Source of the DNA: Calycina herbarum
Lineage: Eukaryota; Ascomycota; Leotiomycetes; Helotiales; Pezizellaceae
Direction of reading: 5' to 3'
Length of the DNA stretch: 64,000 nucleotides
Assembly (NCBI GenBank): GCA_001414485.1
Contig: LLEY01000069.1
Coordinates: 62,001 to 126,000, forward strand
Shown here: positions 36,309 through 47,111 of the stretch, in pieces
How positions within the stretch are numbered: the first letter of the stretch is position 1
Layout: each line of letters opens with the position of its first letter
The notes under the pieces: generated by a model
Database searches by the model: none
What the model was told of the DNA's origin: nothing
The model's input: only the letters and a program-made list of their open reading frames with translations
Translations under genes and position numbers: made by a program

Positions 36309-37592
36309 ATGCTTCCAACCACTCTCTTGCTTTCCCTCGCCACAACGGCTTTTGCTGCTCGCCCTTTCCTCAACGAGCCTGATACTGGGTAAGTTCAAGA
36401 TTCAATTCAACTAGTTGGCATATCAGCTAACCGTATTGATCAGAATCGACGCTGCTCTAGCCGAATATGCTTCAAATGGCACTCTTCCTCCTCTTTCCAG
36501 TATCATCGGGCTGCCAGATTTCGAGTGGGCGGCTAGAAATTACATGAACGATTCCGGTTATACTTACTATCGAAATGGTGCCGCTGGAGAATGGTCATAT
36601 CGAAACAACCTTGAGGCATTCTCAAGATTTCGCCTAAAGCCTCGTGTTATGGTTGATATTACGAACATTGAGAATACTCTCAAGTAAGTCTCCCAGATCC
36701 AGAAATTCTTCAGGAAAGTCTTACCCGATCCTAACGATCCTTTAGCACCACCATTTTGGGCCACAACTTTTCAGCTCCTTTTTTCATCAGTCCCTGTGCC
36801 AGAGCAGATTACGCAAACCCAGAGGCTGAGATTGGCCTCGTGCAAGGTGCAGCTGCTGGAAACATTCTCTACATGCCAGCACTTTACGCCAAGATGTCCA
36901 TTGAGCAAATTGGAGCTGCCAGACCAAAAAATGGCACTACATTCCAACAAGTCTACCTTGGAACCAACGATACCGCTACCCAAGAGATCTTCAAGCGAGC
37001 CGAGACTGCCGGCTCAAAGGCCATCATCTTCACCGTCGATTCCGCTGCTGATGGAAACCGTCATCGTGCTCTTCGATATGGTGTCGGATCTGCGGATTCT
37101 AGTTACTCATACATCACCTGGGACTACTATAAGAAGATCCAAACCTTGACCACCCTCCCAGTCGTCATTAAGGGAATCATGACGGTCGAGGACGCACAGC
37201 TTGCTGTCGATAACGGAGCCCCAGCTATCATCCTCTCCAACCACGGCGGTCGTCAACTCGATGGTAGCCCAAGTTCTTTGGAAGTGGCTCTTGAGATCTA
37301 CGAAACCGCTCCAGAAATCTTCAAGAACGTTGAGGTTTACGCCGATGGTGGTGTCCGATACGGAGCCGACGCCTTGAAGTTACTTGCTCTCGGTGTTAAG
37401 GCTGTTGGTATTGGACGTCCTATGATGTATGCCAACGCATATGGTGCCGAGGGTGTTCTCCATGCTATCAACATCATGAAGAAGGAAATTGCTCTTGATG
37501 CTGCGAATATGGGCGTTGGAGATCTTAAGAAGATTGACGCTTCATACATGAAGTGGACTTCTGAATCTACCAATGGGTGGTATAGTAGATAA
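36309..37592 (+). CDS. Secreted FMN-dependent 2-hydroxyacid dehydrogenase/oxidase
   Basis: Three exons, 36309-36388, 36444-36683 and 36746-37592, with 55- and 62-bp introns, giving 388 residues. Residues 1-17 are a signal peptide (MLPTTLLLSLATTAFAA). There is no cytochrome b5 domain, so it is the oxidase/dehydrogenase core alone. The flavin barrel shows QVYLGTNDTATQEIF (Tyr on the substrate side), FTVDSAADGNRHRA (Asp and Arg), VVIKGIMTVEDAQ (Lys that contacts FMN) and ILSNHGGRQLDGS, where His is the catalytic base and Arg binds the substrate carboxylate. DGGVRYGADALK and GIGRPMMYANAYG form the FMN phosphate site. The family oxidises L-lactate, glycolate or similar 2-hydroxyacids; substrate here is unknown. 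The family is normally cytosolic, peroxisomal or mitochondrial, so the signal peptide is notable. It is convergent with the HET gene. Confidence 0.93.
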
Positions 37593-38164
37593 GTTGTTTT
37601 GGCTGTTTGTTTTTGAGCATCTTTGGGGGAGCGAGCGAGCGACGGCTCGCATTTTCTTTGTATATAACTTTACTTTGCTTTTCAGCTGTATATATTCTCA
37701 CATACCCAATCTTCATTCAATCAAAATAGAATTATATTACTTTCAATTGCCACTTTGCCTCATGTGAACTTGGTGCTGGACCTGGTCGTTTCCAAACATT
37801 TGCACGTCAGTCAAGGTTCCAAAATATGTGAGCTCGACTGGAATTTCAAGCCAAAAACTTTTGCTAAATTTGGATACACGTTGCATACACTTCTTCTCCT
37901 TAACTCCGATGGGCACATAATTAGTTTTAACAATTTCTCAGGACGTGCTGCTTTGAAACCATTAAAGCCGTGGGAAATACTCAATATATCATATGACGGG
38001 ACCATAGACGAAGTAGGTCACATTACTCCTTTAAAACCAAGTTCACGGCAGTGAATGATTCGAGTTCTCAGTGGGGATGTATTCGCAATAACCGTGTTCG
38101 AAGCGGAGAAAACCAAAGACAAAATTATTAACGGAGATTACAGTTACAGTTCCCAGGATTTCTT
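37593..38164. other. Convergent 3' regions
   Basis: 571 bp between the dehydrogenase (+) and HET gene (-). A 99-codon ORF at 37755-38054 has no recognisable content. Nothing else seen. Confidence 0.6.
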
Positions 38165-40147
38165 TTATTTATTAATGAACCTTATTGGCAATATATTCGA
38201 GTCGTTCTGAACAGGTTCATTCCCTTCCGTGTTCATTACGAGTCTGTTACTTCCTAAAGGACCCGTTTCATCATCATTTCGCATCATCTCCGAACTAATA
38301 GCTATTGCAGGCCAAGGAATTCCCCCATAGGGGTCGACTGAGACTTCGAGAACATAACCCGAGTTGCCCAACTCAGGGTCCTTCTTCAAGAAGAGAGTTA
38401 TGGATGATGAATCCGGCAAGGATCTAGAAATTCTGTCGGTGGTGAGATTGCCCATATTTAAAAAGATCTCAGGCTTTCCTTTACTCTCATAGATGTAAGA
38501 TTGGACATCTTGTGTAGTAAAGTCTACCCACAGGCCCTCCTTCGAGAGATCAACAAAAAGTGTGATGGATTGATCTTCTTTTTCGAAAACCATCATAATC
38601 CCATGCCAGGTTGATTTCAATATTCGAAGAACTGGACCTCTGGGATCTTTTTGCCCAGATAACTTTGCACACTCTCGACGCGGGAACTGCTTATAACCAA
38701 CATATGTGAATCCCATCGCCTCCAAACATCGTGTATCGAACACTAATTTGCTTGGAAATTCTCTTCCTTTGAAGGGTCGTGGTTGAGAAACGTAGAATAC
38801 AGACCGTGGGAATTTGACTTTATGAATGCCGCCTTTTTTGAGTTCGATGTAGGATAAATGGGATTTGCGATTATAGGTTCCAGACGTATTTCTGTATAAG
38901 AGCAGAGCAAGCTGACCAAGTTCATCTCCAGCCTCTAGTGGAACTACATCTGCTTCGTAGTCATCCTCCCATTTTTCTTTTCTCGTCGAGGGGACTTCCA
39001 GTCGAACTCCTTTACTGGTCATAGTATGTGGTGTACGTTCGAGATCCCATTTCAACCTTTTAACTTTTCCCGACCGTTGAAAGTAGGCTGGCGATGGAGC
39101 CAGAAGACCCATTCCAAAATTTGTCGGTAAATGCCCATGTCCAGTCCACGCGAACAAGCTTTCATCATCAATTTGGTTGAGTATTTCAACTTGAAGCCGT
39201 ACAAATGCGTGTTCGCCTTCCCCGTAGAGTGGAGGGATATGAACATTGAAGAGCCCCATAAGACAGTAAGCTTGATCTTCGATTCGTGCAGTTTGTCTCC
39301 GAGAAGCCCATGACATCTTCTGAGCCACCGATGCGGATTGAAAGTCGAACAGGTGAGATATTCCCGTAATTGAAGTGATGAGATCTCGCAGATTAGATTT
39401 TGAACCAATTTCACACCAATCCCGATCGTAGAATTGAAGCCAATGAGGACATAAAAGCTCTTGCAAGGTCCATCCCCTGGTCCACCACTTGCTCCGACGG
39501 AATTCAGAATCAGCATCACGAGGGTTTTGACTTGCTGAAGAGACGTCAGACAAGTAAGAGTAGCAGACCTGTGCACAGCGGTACCATTCGAACATGGAGT
39601 TGATGGCTTCGGAAAGCTCAGCACTACTGCTTTTATCGATGCAGCAAGAGTCGATCCACTACTTCAACATCAGTAATTGTCTAACAATTGAAATATACCC
39701 CAAAATAACTCTCTGGAAAAATGGAAAGTGAACCTTTTTAAGGAGGGGCCAGAAGAGAATGAATGTATTCAGTATATAAAAAGTGGAGTAAGTGAGGAGA
39801 GGTGCCACGTGACAGGCCCTGGTTTTCCACCTCTGCAAATTTCCAGGCCTGAGTAACTACAAGAGCTGGCTGATTCGATAAACGCTCACTAGAATAGACT
39901 ACTGATATAGGAGCTGGAAGAATGATTGTAATTGAAGACTTACCGCAAACTCCCACCCATCTTTTCTTGCTTTCTCACAACAACCCAAAAGCTTCGCATA
40001 TCCCATTTTCTCCTGCGCCACACCAGCCATCATATCCTGAAATGTGACTTCCTCAATCTCCCACCGATGGGAAAGAATCGCATATGGAGGGATGTTGTCA
40101 CCATAGAACTCGCTCATTACGAGAGTATTGGTGTTGATGAGACGCAT
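38165..40147 (-). CDS. HET-domain (heterokaryon incompatibility) protein
   Basis: Two exons on the minus strand, 39944-40147 and 38165-39658, with a 285-bp intron (GTAAGT...GTAG), giving 565 residues. The start MRLINTNTLVMSEFYGDNIP, then PYAILSHRWEIEEVTFQDM, is the typical HET opening. The splice joins DGWEFA to WIDSCCIDKSSSAELSEAIN, and QVCYSYLSDV, RSKWWTRGWTLQELLCP and YGEGEHAFVRLQ follow in family order. The remaining 300 residues are a variable C-terminal half with no recognised effector motif. HET-domain proteins mediate recognition of non-self and programmed cell death after hyphal fusion; the partner here is unknown. No stop or frameshift is seen, so it looks intact, unlike its neighbour at 42.4 kb. 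The frame is open upstream to an ATG at 40321, but the family start supports 40147. Confidence 0.9.
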
Positions 40148-40810
40148 CGTAAATTCTGTGGTTTCACGATGTAGAACTTGATGGTGGTAATGCGTCGATT
40201 GAGAAAGATTTTGTAATGCGATGAGGTCCGATGGGAATTTTCCGGGGGGCTCTACGGGGACGGTCCTATTTTGTTCCCTCAAAAATGGGTTCAAATCCCA
40301 AATAAAACCAGTACACAACAATTAAAATAGATGGGTTTCAATTATATTACTAATTAGCTCTCAGATACTTGTTCTGTATATTTTTGTATATTTTTCTTAT
40401 TAGTCTTGGCGTAGGAACATACTAAGACTGTTTTCCGTCCCTGTAGGAGGGGGCTGATAAGCGATAGGCTTCGCAAGGCACCTGAAAGCTAGCACGCTGG
40501 TTCTATTAATATAGCGAGGAAAAATAATTGCTTAACTTTAAAGTCCTAAGTAATTTTAGAAAGCTTGTTTATTAACTAGAACTATACCTCTTATGCGTAC
40601 TGGGGATTTTTGGGAAATTTTGAGCTGAGGGGGTTTGGGGAGGAATTGTGTTTGTTATTTACATAGCAGGTCAGTATAGTGGGAATTGGAACCTTTGGAA
40701 GTTCGGATGAATTTGACCATGTAAGCTTAACATCTGCTGATTCACTGAACTGGTATACTTTATTCACCAATTCTGTTTAAATATACTCTAGTTTCACTAT
40801 AAACAATCTC

Positions 40811-40938
40811 TACGGAGGTGCCAGACGTAAGTTTCGGTACACCGCCCTTTGGCAGAATGTTCGCTTCACCAAAATTTATGTAGCACTTTCATTCTGCCAA
40901 AGGGCGGTGTATCGAAACTTACGTCTGGCACCTCCGTA
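40811..40938. repeat. Near-perfect 49-bp inverted repeat with 30-nt loop
   Basis: Left arm 40811-40859 and right arm 40890-40938 are reverse complements with one mismatch (CGGTAC against CGATAC, a G/A transition). The arms are GC-richer than their surroundings and include GGAGGTGCCAGACGTAAG and its complement. Transcripts would fold to a long hairpin. It could be a foldback/MITE-like element, a small-RNA precursor or a paired insertion; no target duplication is clear. Confidence 0.9.
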
Positions 40939-41679
40939 TAGTTTAAACTGTCTGTGATAATTATATTAAATAAATATTCCTTGGATAAATGCCTATTACT
41001 CTGCACTTTTACACTATGTGAGACTTTAATTAACTAATTCAATTAATCTAATAGTTTCAAACAATATAATTTTTTAGCTTAACTTACTAGACCTACGACC
41101 TAATACTAAAAAGTAGCAACGTGATTAGTCAAATCTTGGTAGACTGGGTTTTCTTTTTTGAATTCACTTGTGAGACTAAGAATTAAACTCTAAGAAGATT
41201 TTCAAAAAGATTATAAGTAAAATTCAAGTAAATTATTAGAGAACGAGGGTAAACAACAGAGCTGGTAAACAACTAAAAAGGTTAGTATACAAAAGGCATC
41301 AAGATGTGCTGAAGGAGTGAGCCTCCTGCGTTTTCTTCGTTTATAGATTTTTCTATTGGAACAGAAGCATTTATATGTGAGTTAGAATACTGAAGAGTTT
41401 TTTAAAGTTTTAGACAAAAAGGTAACTTGAGTTAATTGAGAATTGTGATGCCAAAGGGAGAGAAAGAATGCACTGGGCTAGTGACAAAATGAAACCATGC
41501 TAATTTCACCTCCCGTTTGAGCCATCCTCGCTTCTTTTGTGTATATACACGTGACTATTGTCAATTCTCCCAAAACAGGTTGGAAGGTTGCAAACCTCTC
41601 CTGAGTGGAGATTTCAGTATTCTGTAAGAAATGGTCTTAGTCCATTGTCAAAGGTATTTTGATTTAGATCACTTAACTG

Positions 41680-41894
41680 ACCGGCGCGGCAATCTGAGCA
41701 AACTCGGACACGTGCCCGAGGAAAATTCTGCGGAATTAGCGCGCGCACAGTCCAGCACCCAGAGTATAAGTAGTCTGCGAGCCCCCCAACTTTAGGATTT
41801 TTCTCTTCAGACGATCTTACTTCATAGAATCATTTCTATAGTAAACGTCCTCTTCTGAGTTTCTCTCACGAGCCTCAGACTCCAACCCGGAGGA
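41680..41894 (+). promoter_or_regulatory. GC-rich promoter-like island with TATA-like box
   Basis: A block richer in G+C than its surroundings holds a TATAAG at 41765-41770, then a CT-rich leader with TTTTTCTCTTCAG, and an ATG at 41895 that opens only 35 codons before TGA. It could be the promoter of a lost or unannotated gene or part of a solitary LTR. Direction is inferred from the TATA-like box. Confidence 0.35.
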
Positions 41895-42417
41895 TGAGTC
41901 GATCCTCAATGCCCAAGAGTGAGGCCTTTAACTCTCGAACTGTCCGCAAGGATGGCGGTGTCTTGTCTCACGACTTGACACTGTATAGAGAGTGGCGATG
42001 ATCTTGGCCCTTTCCCGGTTGTCTTCGGACGCTGGGCCTGGGTGGGTGTTGATGGACGTCTGACGGGCTTAGCCTATTTTACCAAGATGTTGGTACCTTG
42101 AAGGACTAGGTGGTGGTTGTGTGGGACGTAGGGAGGCTCGTTCGATACAACGGGATTCTTTAGTTTGTTTCGGGTCTTTTTGCGGGCTTGGTTAATGCAC
42201 AATTCAATCTTTCATTCACTCACATCGTTTTTCCTTTCTCTTTTGGTTGATCCTTCGTGAAGATTAGGTAAAAGTTTTGGTGTTGTCCGTATATTTTGGG
42301 ACCTGCACTATTCTAATGGTCGACGCACCCTAGTTCTACCGTACATTACTGCCTACAGCCTGAGACCCCCTCATTATCTGACAACATTACATGGAGGATT
42401 GATTTCTGAGTTACAAA

Positions 42418-43924
42418 ATGTCTAGCAATAATACCGACCCAGTCGAGTCCGACTTGGAATTTGAGATCATTGACGGTCTATGCGAAAAATGGAGAAAATT
42501 TATGAATCTTATCGGTGGTTTTTGCGTGGCGGGTCTTCCAAAGACATTTCGAGACGCAATTGAAGTTGTCAAGCGAATCGGATTTCGGTACTTGTGTAAG
42601 TTAATCTCTGCCGACAATACTTACATTGAAATGAAATTGAAAGAAGTTCGATTCATTATGCATCATTCAAGACGATCCTCAGGATATAGAGTGCGAGATA
42701 CGAGGAATGGGAAGGCTATATGGTGGTGCGGCGCTGACTATTGCAGTCGAAAGTGCCGATTCAGTCTCCAAGGGATTCATAGGAGAGAGAAACTCGCCCG
42801 TCTCAAAGCCAGCCACTATCCCATATACTCGCGAGTATCCAAAGATTGAAGATGTCTTGCAGATTCGCACCGGCCGATATCCACGCTACGCCTTTGATCT
42901 CTTAGGCTTGCGGGGTTGGACACTTCAAGAAACCGTGTTAGCTCCACGAACGTTGCATATTGGGAAAGAACAGCTTTATTGGAGTTGTCGGAATTACTAC
43001 TGCTGTGAGGGTAATCCAGATTATGGAAAGAGAATGGATGGACAGATACTGAAATGTACCACTGATGATGCAGATGAGTAGTAGTCGCTCAATGAAGATC
43101 AACATGATCTCATACTTGGGCGCTGGTACACCCTCGTAAGCGACTATGTCTGTAGATCACTTACTTTCGAGAAAGATCTTTTTCCTGCAATTGCGGGCCT
43201 GGCTGAAATAGTGGGCCTGGCTGAAATAGTGCGTCACGAGATCGACTCCGACTATATTGCTGGTATATGGGAAGATGATGTGGAACAAGGTTTGCTATGG
43301 CGTCTAAATCAAAACGGAGAGGAGCCACAATCATATCGCGCCCCATCCTGGGCCACCCTACAGATCAAATCCTCTGTCTATGGCATAATTGGAGGAAGAG
43401 ATGATCAGAATCTATACGCAACGGTCACGGGATTTCAAGCCAGGTCCTTTACTTTAGATATTGAATGGCTGAACTTCCTTGCTGAGAAAAGTGTTCAAAA
43501 GTATTCTGATTTTCATGTTCCGCCACCCGAAGTTTCCTATCTCCAACTTTCTTGCAACATTTCACCTGCATTGAACTCTAACCGCCAATGGAATACGTAC
43601 ACCCCTGCTCATTCCTATATTTGCTGGATAGACGGAACGTACGGTGACACTTAAAAGGAGGGGCCAAAAATGGGACAAGTTGTTTGCGATTTCGACACAC
43701 CAACAACAGAGAAAGAGATAAATCCGGAACTATTTGTTGACATCAGCTATGCTTGGATTGCCAGCATCCCAGGTGATGGTGGAGAAGCTTATGGAGAACC
43801 CACATTCCTTCAGGAAGTCCTGTGGTGTTTGATGTTGAAGAAGTTTGGAGACGGCGATGATGAGTATAAGCGAGTTGGTTTCGCCCAGATACCTCGTTCT
43901 GAGAAAGTTGCCCCTTTACCATGA
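42418..43924 (+). pseudogene. HET-domain gene, broken by in-frame stops
   Basis: Family-like blocks occur in order: LPKTFRDAIEVVKRIGFRYL, then after a probable intron near 42597-42649 DSLCIIQDDPQDIE, RLYGGAALTIAVESADSVSK, LRGWTLQETVLAPRTLHI, then SDYVCRSLTFEKDLFPAIAG and YIAGIWEDDVEQGLLWR. The frame from about 42650 to 43922 is continuous except for a TAG TAG pair at 43079-43084 and a TAA at 43652-43654. All are one C-to-T step from CAG or CAA. The usual Trp-Ile before DSLC is missing, and the N-terminal part before LPKTF is short and unlike the family, so the front is damaged too. A pseudogene reading is most likely. It is divergent from the intact HET gene. Confidence 0.8.
43195..43230 (+). 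repeat. Perfect 18-bp tandem duplication inside HET pseudogene
   Basis: Two identical copies of GGGCCTGGCTGAAATAGT sit side by side and add six residues (GLAEIV twice) without changing frame. No C-to-T difference separates them, so the duplication is recent or arose after the RIP-like changes. Confidence 0.9.
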
Positions 43925-44522
43925 AAAGTTCGAACAATTAAGATCTTCTAGATATGGAGCTTAGCAGAAATTTACTTGCGATTTACTACCTCCGTCCACG
44001 TTTCTGAGTTTTCTGTATCCTAAATACCCCTCCCTAACATAAAAAATTGCTAATTTTACGTACCTCTTGAATTTGAGGGGGGAAAATTGCTTTCTCTGGT
44101 ATGGTTTATTCACCAATTCGACCAATTATGGAATTGACCAATGATAGTTAGACATACACTAGAAGTCGCTGTAAACCGACGACATAGCCTCAAACTCTAT
44201 TGAATAATCTTATTTTTGAAACATTTTTATATAATTATTTTTAGTACAATCAGGTCAGGTTGGTCAACGTCACGTGATTTCTTATATCTCTCAACTTTTA
44301 GACTTAATAACTTTTTATAAAGCTAAGATATTACTGAAATAGCTTAACTCCTTTAAAGATAAGCTAAAAGAGTAGTATATTTCCTAAAAAGATACTAGTA
44401 AATAGTTTATATTAAGAAGTTATAATAGTATAAAAATAGTATATATTTTAAGAATATTAAACCTCTTAATAGTAACTAATCTAGTTATTTATAGAAATTA
44501 TATTTATTAGTAAACTAGAGTA
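43925..44522. other. Start of AT-rich, CA/TG-poor DNA
   Basis: Composition shifts over this interval from mixed sequence to AT-rich sequence dominated by TA steps. No gene or clear element until the TIR at 44525. Confidence 0.6.
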
Positions 44523-44524
44523 TA

Positions 44525-44570
44525 ACGTGTTTCACAAGCGAGCTGGCTATATAAGCGAGCTAGCTACCTT
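44525..44570. repeat. Left terminal inverted repeat of pogo-like element
   Basis: Pairs with 46331-46376, with a few mismatches, mostly C/T or G/A. Contains two near-copies of AAGCGAGCT. Confidence 0.88.
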
Positions 44571-44629
44571 TTAAACTTTATAATAATTATTAACTTCTAG
44601 TTATATTATCTCTACTAAATAATACTTAA

Positions 44630-46260
44630 ATGTCTTCTAACGAAAACAAGATCAACTTAGCTATCTAAGCACTTAAAAACGACGTGTTAATTACCTAATA
44701 AAACACTACGAAGGCTTATAATATCCCTCGATCTACTATTTTAAGCTAACGCGCTGGAATCTAACTAAGACGCGATTACAAGCCTAATTCGAAGAAACTT
44801 ACGAAGCTAGAGAAGGAGGCGATAATTAGATATATATTAGAGTAGAATTCGAGAGAGGTTTCGTCTATAAAGGATATAATATAAGATATAGCTAATAACT
44901 TACTAAAGGAGCGCGATAGACAGCTTATAGATAGAAACTAGCTAGATAACTTTATTCAGCGTATATCTAAGCTAAAAACTCGATAGAGTTATTCTTATAA
45001 TTATTAGTAAGCTTTAACTAAAGATCCGCGGATTATTAGCTTATAGTTTATACTTATATAGTTATTTAAGAATAAACATAGTATTATAAACGAGGATATA
45101 TATAATTTCAACGAGACTGGTTTTATAATAGGTGTTATATTATCTTAGCTTATTATTACAAGTTTAGAAATATATAAGAGACGTAAAAAAGTTTAGCTAG
45201 GTAATCGCGAATAAGTTATAGTTATTTAAGAAGTTAATATAACAGATTAGGTAATCCCGCTATTTATTATCTTTATAAGTAAGGTACTTATATCTTCTTA
45301 GTATAAGAATATAGATATACTATATAACTAGGTTATTAATATTAGTACTAATAGCTAGATAAATAATAAGCTTAGGGTTATATAGTTAGAGTATTTTAAT
45401 AAGTATATAAAAGTATAAAGCGTTAGAGAATATAGACTACTAATTATTAATAGTTACGAAAGCTATAACTTACTTAAATTCCAGCGACTTTATAAAGACT
45501 TTAATATTATTACTCTTTATATACCTCTATATTCTTTGTATTTATTACAGCCGCTTAATATTAGCTGTTTTTCGCTATTAAAGCGAGTATATAGAAAGAA
45601 GATCTCTAGCTTAGTATATAATTATATTAACTATATTACTAAAGAAACCTTCTTTTAAGCTTTTAAAGTAGCTTTTTATAAAGCTTTTATAAAGGATAAT
45701 ATCTACGCGAGTTTTTAAGGCGCTAGACTAGTTCTATATAACCTAGAAGTTATATTATTAAAGCTTAATTTAAAGCTTTATATACTAACTCTAGTTATAT
45801 TAGAAGATACTCTATAAGAGTCTAGAATACTAAGTAACGTACGCGAGATAGAGGCTTAATTAATACTTATTCGAGACCGGATTTAAAGATACTAAGACTT
45901 ATCGCCTAGTTCTATTATTAAGTCTCTTAATCAGCTAGAAAAAGGCTCTACTAGGATAGTATACGATATAGTATTAATATAGAAAGAAATCATAGATCTT
46001 TATAAGATAACTAAGACTATAACTAAATATAAGAGTTATAAAAGGAAATATATTCAGAGTTAAGAGATATTAATAGTAGAGGAGGTAATTAGTTTAATTA
46101 CTTCTATCGAAGATAGCGATTAAGAGAGTAGTAGAGAGATAAAAAAGAAGGTTCGAGTAGAGAGGTACTATAGACGTTATAGTAAAATTAGATATAATTC
46201 TTATACTTATTAAGTAGAAATAGTAGATACTAAAGATAGTAATAACTCTGAATAATCTTA
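44630..46260 (+). pseudogene. pogo/Fot1-type DDE transposase, RIP-killed
   Basis: The frame set by ATG 44630 can be followed without a shift to at least 45559 but has many TAA/TAG codons at positions where CAA/CAG fits. The N terminus has a psq-like helix-turn-helix (YNIPRSTIL). The catalytic motifs of this family are visible with the acidic residue changed: YNFNETGF (codon 45110-45112), LIINSYESY (45449-45451) and LLQPLNISCF (45557-45559). The last two are 36 codons apart, as in DD35D enzymes. Each Asp-to-Asn change is one G-to-A transition. The 3' limit is approximate. Confidence 0.85.
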
Positions 46261-46330
46261 TAGTATCTTATATAATATAATAGTTTATTCTAGTATTAAG
46301 TAATTTATATTTAAAAATAAGTTATTTAGA

Positions 46331-46376
46331 AAAGTAGCCAGCTCGCTTATATAGCTAGCTCGCTTATGAAACACGT
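46331..46376. repeat. Right terminal inverted repeat of pogo-like element
   Basis: Reverse complement of the left repeat, ending CACGT before the TA duplication. Confidence 0.88.
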
Positions 46377-46378
46377 TA

Positions 46379-47109
46379 GCTAGTATTAAAACTAAGTCTT
46401 TAATAGAAAGTAATTCTATCTTAGACTTCTAAAGTTATAATAGTTTAAAAAGAGTAACTTTTATAATAGTACGAAATAGATACAACTATAAAAGAGATAT
46501 ATAGAAGTACGTTCGATAGAATAACATATCCGAATACTAGGCTCTAATATAAAGGAAAAGACTAAATTAGTCTTTCTCGATAGAGAGAAGGTAGCTATTT
46601 ATAAGAGGTTTAGATAATAGTAAGTCTAGAAGCTATCTAGCTTTTCTAAATCCTAAAATAATATCTATATCGTATTCTATTTAGTACGTAGACTCGGTAA
46701 TTCTAATTCTAATTATTCTAATTAATTCCTAATAGTTCTATTATATTCTCTCTTCTTAAAAAGACTTGTCTTTAAGGCTTCGTATTATTGATATAGTATT
46801 AGTACGATATTAGTAGACAGTGTCTATACGCGGTAGTATTGTCGTTTATAGTTTAAATTGTAGTTTATTAGTTGTCTTTTATATAATAATAGCGATAAAC
46901 GAAAGAAGAAGATCTAATTAGCTATTAGATAGAAGTCGGTAGACTATAGTAGTATTTATAGTTTATTCGCTATTATCGTTTATAATAATAGTAATAAATA
47001 ATAATTATAATACGCTAGCTATTATTATTAGTTATATATTAGTAGCTAACTCGCCCTCGATTCTAATTTCCTTTCCTCTTTTCTTTCTAATAATAATAAT
47101 AAACTAAGC
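46379..47109. other. AT-rich spacer between two pogo copies
   Basis: TA-rich sequence with no recognisable element end or coding motif. It may be an older, unrecognisable transposon. Confidence 0.5.
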
Positions 47110-47111
47110 TA

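Larger units (their letters stand above)
40148..42417. other. Region between two divergent HET loci
   Basis: Increasingly AT-rich towards the centre. It contains the inverted repeat and the promoter-like island listed separately. A tRNA-like GGTTCAAATCC near 40289 has no matching acceptor stem. No intact gene. Confidence 0.6.
44525..46376 (+). mobile_element. Complete but dead pogo/Fot1-like DNA transposon
   Basis: Terminal inverted repeats at 44525-44570 and 46331-46376 begin ACGTGTTTCA and carry an internal near-repeat AAGCGAGCT[GA]GCTA. TA dinucleotides at 44523-44524 and 46377-46378 fit the TA target duplication of Tc1/mariner-pogo elements. The 1852-bp body holds one decayed transposase on the plus strand. 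Its length and layout match fungal Fot1-like elements. The RIP-like load shows no recent activity. Confidence 0.88.

Noticed and set aside
37755..38054. 99-codon ORF between dehydrogenase and HET gene
   Set aside because: No recognisable content and it lies in two convergent 3' regions.
40230..40310. GGGTTCAAATCCC, possible tRNA T-arm
   Set aside because: No matching acceptor stem 60 bases upstream; the rest does not fold as a tRNA.
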